From the NCBI RefSeq assembly GCF_049116215.1, contig NZ_JAGDZB010000001.1, positions 930,001 through 994,000 of the forward strand: a DNA stretch of 64,000 nucleotides. The letters are read 5' to 3'. A program made the position numbers and the translations under genes. Under the pieces are notes generated by a model, which was not told the origin of the DNA, ran no database searches, and saw only the letters and a list, made by a program, of their open reading frames with translations. Shown piece by piece: positions 59,290-64,000 of the stretch (its first letter is position 1; each line of letters opens with the position of its first letter). Source of the DNA: Shimia sp049116215 (GTDB taxonomy: Bacteria > Pseudomonadota > Alphaproteobacteria > Rhodobacterales > Rhodobacteraceae).

Positions 59290-59880
59290 TCAGAAAAGCG
59301 CGGGAGCCAACGACGCCACAAGCGCCAACGCAGCGACGATATTGAAGGTTTTGAGCCGTCGCCCCGTCGACAGGTACCGACGAATAACTGTCCCAAACCA
59401 GCCCCAGGCGGAATTGGACAAAAGCCCAACACCTGCAAAGGTCAATGCCACAAAAACCACGCTTGCCGGCGCAAACCCAGGCGCAAAGAGCGCCACGGCG
59501 GCCATGCCCAAGGCCCAGACCTTTGGATTGACCGCCTGAAACAAAAGCGCCTGCACAAAGGTCAATGGCGTGCCCGCCGCATCGGCCTCTGCCGGTGGCG
59601 CTGCGTTTGCAATTTTCCATGCCAGATAGAGCAGGTACACGGTCGAGGCGGCCAAAAGCGTCCAACGCGCCACGGGAAACAGGTCAAGAATGGCGCCAAT
59701 GCCAATTCCGGCCAGGCTGATCACAAGGGTGATGCCGACCGCAACGCCAAGGATATGGGGCACCGTGCTGCGAAAACCAAAATTCACGCCTGAGGCCATG
59801 ATCATAATGCTGTTTGGACCGGGTGTGATCGTGGAGGCGGTAACAAACGCGACCATCGGAAACCACGCAGCAAAATCCAT
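59290..59880 (-). CDS. LysE/RhtB-family amino-acid exporter
   Basis: 196-residue inner-membrane protein with about six hydrophobic segments. STITPGPNSIMIMASGVNFG near residue 15 is the LysE/RhtB signature, and QAVNPKVWALGM the second conserved loop. Start ATG 59880 (MDFAAWFPM) is the family's usual opening; the ribosome site is weak. Exports amino acids or derivatives; substrate unknown. Confidence 0.87.
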   Translation of the reverse strand: MDFAAWFPMVAFVTASTITPGPNSIMIMASGVNFGFRSTVPHILGVAVGITLVISLAGIGIGAILDLFPVARWTLLAASTVYLLYLAWKIANAAPPAEADAAGTPLTFVQALLFQAVNPKVWALGMAAVALFAPGFAPASVVFVALTFAGVGLLSNSAWGWFGTVIRRYLSTGRRLKTFNIVAALALVASLAPALF

Positions 59881-60047
59881 ACCCAAAACCCTGTTTGACT
59901 TCGCACCAATCGTTGGTCCTGACACCCCCGTCACATCTGTTCGGTGTGGAAACCAACGCTATGCGTTACTCATAGATCGTTCATTGCAACCACAGCAATT
60001 GTGAAAGGCTCCTGCCTAACAACGATCTCCGCAAAGGGTCCGGAGTT

Positions 60048-61121
60048 TTACCGCCGGAACGTGGCACCAAACCAGTGTTCCAACAGGGCGTCATAGGTGC
60101 CATCTTCACGCAGTTTCAGCAAAGACTGGTCAATCTCTTCACGCCACGGGCTGCCGGTTGGTAAGGCAATGCCGTAGTTTTCGGGCCGATACACCCGCTC
60201 GATCAGGCGGGATTCATTGCGGCCGTCAGTGGTGGCAAAATAGGCCAGGATCGGTCCGTCAAACACCACCGAGTCGATGTCGCCATCCTGAAAGGCGGCA
60301 AGCACTTCATGGGGTGTTTCAAAGTCCCGAAACCGGATGTCGCGCGCGGTTAGGAACTGTGCGGAGGTGGACCCTTCAACAGACCCGACCTTTCGACCTT
60401 CCAGATCGTTGATGCTGTCTACAGAGTCTTGCAAGGCTTCCACGGTGACAGCTGCGGTGATGGTCGCAACAAACACCGACACCACAAACAGGCTGGCGAC
60501 CACAAGGATCACCGCAAAGAACCGCCCCGGGCGTGATTGCGGCATGCGTTCTTCAAAGCCACCGTTGACCACCAAGTTGAGGGCCCACCAGAACGATGGG
60601 AACAGCGCGTCTTTCGCAGGCCGATCAAAATAGGGCTGATGGCGGCGCTCAAACAGCCACATGATCATGCCACCACCAAACAAAAGGCCCAGCGCCACAA
60701 GGATGGCTGTCATGATTTCACGTGTGAGCAAGTGGCCAATCCGCGCAAGACTACCGGGTTCGGACGGGAGCAGGATCTGAATGCCACTCTCAAAAATCGG
60801 CTGGCTAAAATCCATCACCGTTTCACGCGAGGCGGTGATCGAAATATTGGCAATCGCGCCGTCTACGGAAACCGCTTCTACAGCCGCCAACATGTCTGGG
60901 AAGCTGTCTTGAGGGACAAAGGTGATTTCCTTGCCCAGGTCCTCGCCGATGGCCCGCATCAAGTCGATGCTGAAGCCGCGCGGTGTGTTGTCAGTCAGAA
61001 AGACAAAAGGCGGACGGTCCACGGTCGCAAACATCAACGTCTCTGCCGATTGGGCAGAGGCGACAGAAATCCATGACAAGATGGCGCCAAGAGAGAGTAG
61101 GGCTGCGGGGAGGAAGCGCAT
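60048..61121 (-). CDS. Prokaryotic glutamate-receptor-like ligand-gated channel
   Basis: 357 residues with the iGluR/GluR0 plan: signal peptide (to about 23), ligand lobe S1 (24-130, with R99 in SITASRE), helix M1 (137-157), re-entrant pore segment (172-190), helix M2 (200-226) ending in ATITAAVTVEAL, which stands where SYTANLAA is found, and lobe S2 (about 235-357, with EGSTSAQF and FDGP). The pore reads NLVVNGGFEE and not the potassium TVGYG. Ligand likely an amino acid. Start ATG 61121; no partner genes nearby. Confidence 0.82.
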   Translation of the reverse strand: MRFLPAALLSLGAILSWISVASAQSAETLMFATVDRPPFVFLTDNTPRGFSIDLMRAIGEDLGKEITFVPQDSFPDMLAAVEAVSVDGAIANISITASRETVMDFSQPIFESGIQILLPSEPGSLARIGHLLTREIMTAILVALGLLFGGGMIMWLFERRHQPYFDRPAKDALFPSFWWALNLVVNGGFEERMPQSRPGRFFAVILVVASLFVVSVFVATITAAVTVEALQDSVDSINDLEGRKVGSVEGSTSAQFLTARDIRFRDFETPHEVLAAFQDGDIDSVVFDGPILAYFATTDGRNESRLIERVYRPENYGIALPTGSPWREEIDQSLLKLREDGTYDALLEHWFGATFRR

Positions 61122-61231
61122 AGTCAGTACCGAAGTTGCTTGGCTCCCCCTATCGCGCACCGCTTGACCCGGTCAACCGCGCTCTGAAGTTGACCTAGGG
61201 TTTTGTGGCTCTAATGCGGACATTTTGCCCC

Positions 61232-62812
61232 TTAAGCCGCAGCCATGAGGGCCTCAGCCTCGTATTTGCGCAGCGACACACGGGCAGAGGGCCCAAAGCC
61301 GTAACCCATCAACGCATCCGAATTTGGCATGAGTCGCAGGATTTCGTCGCGGGTGTCGGCATCAAAACTGTCGAGTGTTTCCTGCCCCGGATGGTAGCTT
61401 TCGCTGTCCAATCCATTGGCGCGCACAATCTCGTGGCGGTCAAACAGGATATGTACATAGGTCACCGGCCCATGGTCTTCGCGCACAGTGATGGTGTCCC
61501 CGTTCACCAGATCCTTGGCTTTGACCAACACCTCGGATTCGCCAAACAACATGGCGGCCTGTGAAGATTTGATCAGGATGCGGTGGTTGGGCGAGAACTC
61601 GACGGCCTCATGGTGACCCAGCGTGTCTTTCTCCAACCGGATCGGCGCATCGGATCCGGTGGCTTGGCGGGTTGTTGTGCCAATCCACAGCAACGGTTGG
61701 AAGCCGTTGTCGCGGGTGAGCACCATTTGGCCGGGCATCAGGTCTTCGACTTTCATTAAGCCGTCTTGGGTGACGATCTCAGTCCCGGCGACAAAACACG
61801 GCGCTGTGGTGGTTGTCACCTTCACAAATCCGGTGTCTGTGTTGCCGTCTGAATCTTCCACTTCATAAGTGAAAGCCTCGCTGCCCAAATCATCGTCCGT
61901 TTGGATCGAAAGCGTGCCGTCCGGGTTCAGCGTAACCACTTCACCAGAGGTGAGCGTAACCGAGTCACCAGCACTGACCTCCTGGCCGTTGATTTTGGTG
62001 ATGGTCATGGTTGTGCCATCGGGTGCCGAGTCATTGGCCAACACATCCACGGTTTTGGTGGCATCGGCCCCAATTTCATATTCATCGTCATGCGCCAGAA
62101 GGGCGCATTGAATAGAGTCACCGGCGATCAGCAGGTTGGAATCATACTTGTCGTCTCCGGCGTCTGCTATGCCGATCTTAATGGTGTTGACCTCGCCCGG
62201 ATTGACCGGTGCTTTCACGTTGAGTGTAATGGTCAGCCCGTCCATCTCGCTATTGACCACCTCGCCGTCGGCCGGGTTGTCGATATAGAGGTTGCTGTTG
62301 TCTTCGTCGTTGATGTTGTCGATTGTGATGTCACCATCGCCAATCGACAGCGTGGCCTTCTCACCATTCACCCATATGCCTATGGCATCGTTGTAGCCCT
62401 CGTCGACGTATTCCAGGTATTCTTCGGACGAAAACACGATCTGCATGGTCAGCGTGTCGCCATCCGGTATGAAACTGGCTTCAAACACCGCAGCGTCGTA
62501 GGTTTCTCCGCCGGCGATCTCGGACAAATCATCGTCGCCGCTGGTGTCCATTTGGCCAGTTGTATTGGCCGCCTCGTTCACGTCACCGTCCGCGTTGGTG
62601 AAGTCTTTGGTGTAACCTGTAGAGAGGATCACCCCGCTGTCAGACGGTGTGGCATCCGGCGCCACGGAGTCACCGTCTGAATAGGTCCCACTGGACATGT
62701 GGTGGCCGGAATAGCTTGCCCCCAATACCTGGACACCGGTGCCAAACATGGCGTCCGCCATCTGCGTCGCACTGGCACTGTTGTCAACTGGCAGTTCTGA
62801 TGCGGTTGGCAT
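61232..62812 (-). CDS. Large Hint-domain protein with choice-of-anchor-L-like region
   Basis: 526 residues, very acidic. Residues about 20-235 resemble a choice-of-anchor L region (GVILSTGYTKDFTNADGDV); 240-330 form a cadherin/VCBS-like unit (VDVLANDSAPDGTTMTITKI, EAFTYEVEDSDGNTDTG); the C-terminal 190 are a Hint_2 domain starting at the cysteine of PCFVAGTEIVTQDG, with an intact block-B motif FSPNHRILI. No Sec signal, so secretion (if any) would be by a type I system; no repeats of RTX type are seen. ATG 62812 follows AGGGACC. Confidence 0.82.
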   Translation of the reverse strand: MPTASELPVDNSASATQMADAMFGTGVQVLGASYSGHHMSSGTYSDGDSVAPDATPSDSGVILSTGYTKDFTNADGDVNEAANTTGQMDTSGDDDLSEIAGGETYDAAVFEASFIPDGDTLTMQIVFSSEEYLEYVDEGYNDAIGIWVNGEKATLSIGDGDITIDNINDEDNSNLYIDNPADGEVVNSEMDGLTITLNVKAPVNPGEVNTIKIGIADAGDDKYDSNLLIAGDSIQCALLAHDDEYEIGADATKTVDVLANDSAPDGTTMTITKINGQEVSAGDSVTLTSGEVVTLNPDGTLSIQTDDDLGSEAFTYEVEDSDGNTDTGFVKVTTTTAPCFVAGTEIVTQDGLMKVEDLMPGQMVLTRDNGFQPLLWIGTTTRQATGSDAPIRLEKDTLGHHEAVEFSPNHRILIKSSQAAMLFGESEVLVKAKDLVNGDTITVREDHGPVTYVHILFDRHEIVRANGLDSESYHPGQETLDSFDADTRDEILRLMPNSDALMGYGFGPSARVSLRKYEAEALMAAA

Positions 62813-63165
62813 AGTGGTCCCCTATTTGCATTCCCAAACCATAGATGTGGCGTCTCTGCCCTGTTTCAGTTGGGAACCCGGTCGAACGCTTTGGCTGGTC
62901 CGGCGGAACAACGTGCCCGGACATTGGCGTCGGCTGTGAAATTGCCGAGTGGAGATTCGAAAGTCACCATTAGAAAGAGGGCACGTTCTGCGCGCTAACA
63001 GTTTGGAATACAACCCTTTCCAAAAGATGACCAAACCACCCCAAGACTCTGAAAAAAAGAAGAAAATTTTCTCGATTGTTGGAAGTGTAAAACGGCAGTC
63101 AGCACCGAGTGGTTGACCCTTTGCCCCATGGCGCGCTAAGGCCGGTTTAAGAGAAAGGCACCGTC
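62813..63165. other. Intergenic region, no gene seen
   Basis: 353 bp between the large Hint gene (leftward) and a small gene (rightward). A purine-rich stretch near 63050-63070 is low-complexity. No tRNA, clear operator or hairpin was recognised; it must hold two divergent promoters. Confidence 0.5.
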
Positions 63166-63537
63166 ATGACCCAGGAAAAAAAGAAAAAGAAGACCCGGCA
63201 ACAGGTGTACACGCTGTTGGTGCAGGTTGGGCGCAAAGACGGAGATGGTCTGCCGGACGAAGCCACTGGCGGCGCTCTGATGATCTATGCCAGCGGCGTG
63301 GACGAGGCGGAGGCGGTGCGCGAAACGGTTGCGATTCTGAAGCAGGCGGATTTGAACCCGCTTGACGTCACCGGTTATGGCACCGTTGAAGAACGTGAAG
63401 CTCAAGGCCACGAGATTGACGGCCATGAGCGTGGTTTGATGCAGCGTGCCTTGGATGAAAACTCTGTGGTTGTTGCGCAGTTGACGCCGTTTTACCACGG
63501 AGAAGAATCTGAGGACGCTGCCACCACCGAGCACTGA
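63166..63537 (+). CDS. Hypothetical soluble protein
   Basis: 123 residues, no family recognised. A lysine-rich start (MTQEKKKKKTRQQVYTLLVQ), a compact alpha/beta core (ALMIYASGVDEAEAVRETVAILKQADLNP, VTGYGTVEERE), and an acidic tail. ATG 63166 has GAGAAAGG upstream. It lies between two Hint-domain genes that face away or towards it, but nothing else ties it to them. Confidence 0.7.
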   Translation: MTQEKKKKKTRQQVYTLLVQVGRKDGDGLPDEATGGALMIYASGVDEAEAVRETVAILKQADLNPLDVTGYGTVEEREAQGHEIDGHERGLMQRALDENSVVVAQLTPFYHGEESEDAATTEH

Positions 63538-63553
63538 CCTCGATCGGCGCCTG

Positions 63554-64000
63554 TCACGCCGCGCGCTGGGCCGCCAAGGTGAGCGCGTCAAACTCCCGCA
63601 AAACCGGGAAGGCGGTGCGCGCGTGTTCTGGCAGCAACCGGCGTGGGTATCCTGACAACAAGCTGGCGCTTAGCAAATCCCGCCGTCTGCGCATCCGGCC
63701 CACATCCATGCTTTCCACATAGGTGTCCGCTGCCAAAATGGCCTCGTGATTGGGCAGCAACAGTTGGCAATAGGTCACTAAGGGTGCTTCTCCGCCAGGA
63801 GTTGCTGCGTTGCCATGTAACAAATGCCCGGCCGGAACCAAGACAAACTCGGAGCCAAACATATACTCGACCCGGCTGCCGCCGATCATAAGCCGTTGGG
63901 TCGGGCTGGTGACAATATCGCGGCTGAGACCAAAAAAGGGCGCGCGCAATTTGATCGGGGCAAAATGCCCGGTGGCGGGCACCGTTCTGCGGATATTGGC
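63554..64000 (-). CDS. Hint-domain protein (partial), block-B histidine absent
   Basis: The frame is open to the right edge, with 148 residues visible; upstream of a GTG at 63982 codons continue (ANIRRT), matching the usual Hint_2 lead-in RWIGRRT, so the real start lies outside. Visible pieces: APIKLRAPFFGLSRDIVTSP, MIGGSRVEYMFGSEFVLVPA and HLLHG, all of Hint_2 type. The block-B motif reads SPTQRLMI, with Q where H is expected. C-terminus is arginine-rich. Confidence 0.78.
   Translation of the reverse strand, partial: ANIRRTVPATGHFAPIKLRAPFFGLSRDIVTSPTQRLMIGGSRVEYMFGSEFVLVPAGHLLHGNAATPGGEAPLVTYCQLLLPNHEAILAADTYVESMDVGRMRRRRDLLSASLLSGYPRRLLPEHARTAFPVLREFDALTLAAQRAA

Overview
The window reads as chromosomal DNA of a marine alphaproteobacterium of the Rhodobacterales (Roseobacter group). 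The reasons are an ALAS-type hemA (C4 pathway), a serC-serA pair with a leader resembling the alphaproteobacterial serC RNA motif, several Hint_2-domain proteins, an IalB-like protein, alpha-glucoside and amino-sugar ABC importers of rhizobial/roseobacter type, and FNR/NNR boxes of the TTGAC-N4-GTCAA form. No insertion sequence, CRISPR array or phage module was seen. Gene density is high, with many 1-14 bp overlaps.

Layout. 1-3833: the start of an alpha-glucoside importer (aglE, running off the left edge), a divergent LacI-type regulator and a GH1 glucosidase, with two palindromic operators between them. 3834-17942: an amino-sugar locus. An eleven-gene leftward operon holds two permeases, a binding protein, an ATPase, an oxidoreductase, NagB-II, an AgaS-like SIS protein, a ROK kinase, a KbaZ/AgaZ-like protein, NagA and CutC. 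It is divergent from a GntR/UTRA regulator and a cytoplasmic GH20 hexosaminidase, so imported chitobiose-like sugars would be split and phosphorylated inside the cell. 17955-25296: tRNA-Thr, an ABC-ATPase-like protein with degenerate motifs, a phosphatase coupled to a ClpP-like protease, and serine synthesis (serA, serC, divergent serB) with a TSUP transporter. 25531-28587: two membrane-anchored proteins, one a CDP-glycerol-type glycerophosphotransferase and the other apparently its paralogue without the catalytic histidines. 28763-33890: housekeeping and orphan genes, including asparaginase, a Hint protein, a WYL regulator and rlmN.

34002-55390 is a denitrification island from nitrite to nitrous oxide: a Crp/Fnr regulator, nirS (cytochrome cd1), a NirT-type multihaem fusion, a cupredoxin, the haem d1 genes nirE-C-F-DL-G-H-J-N, a CbiX-like chelatase, then leftward DUF2478-like and hemA genes, two small membrane proteins and norF-E-D-Q-B-C. 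Four FNR/NNR boxes precede nirS, norC, the small membrane pair and hemA, all centred 63-69 bp from the start codon. This suggests one nitric-oxide- or oxygen-responsive regulon covering the enzymes, cofactor supply and accessory proteins.

55706-64000 returns to mixed functions: a holin-like membrane protein, a LOG-family protein, threonine dehydratase, dapD, a LysE exporter, a glutamate-receptor-like channel, and two more Hint proteins, the last cut by the right edge. The points most worth a second look are the paired transferases, the degenerate ABC protein, the NirT fusion, the GluR-like channel with an unusual pore, and the Hint proteins that lack the block-B histidine.
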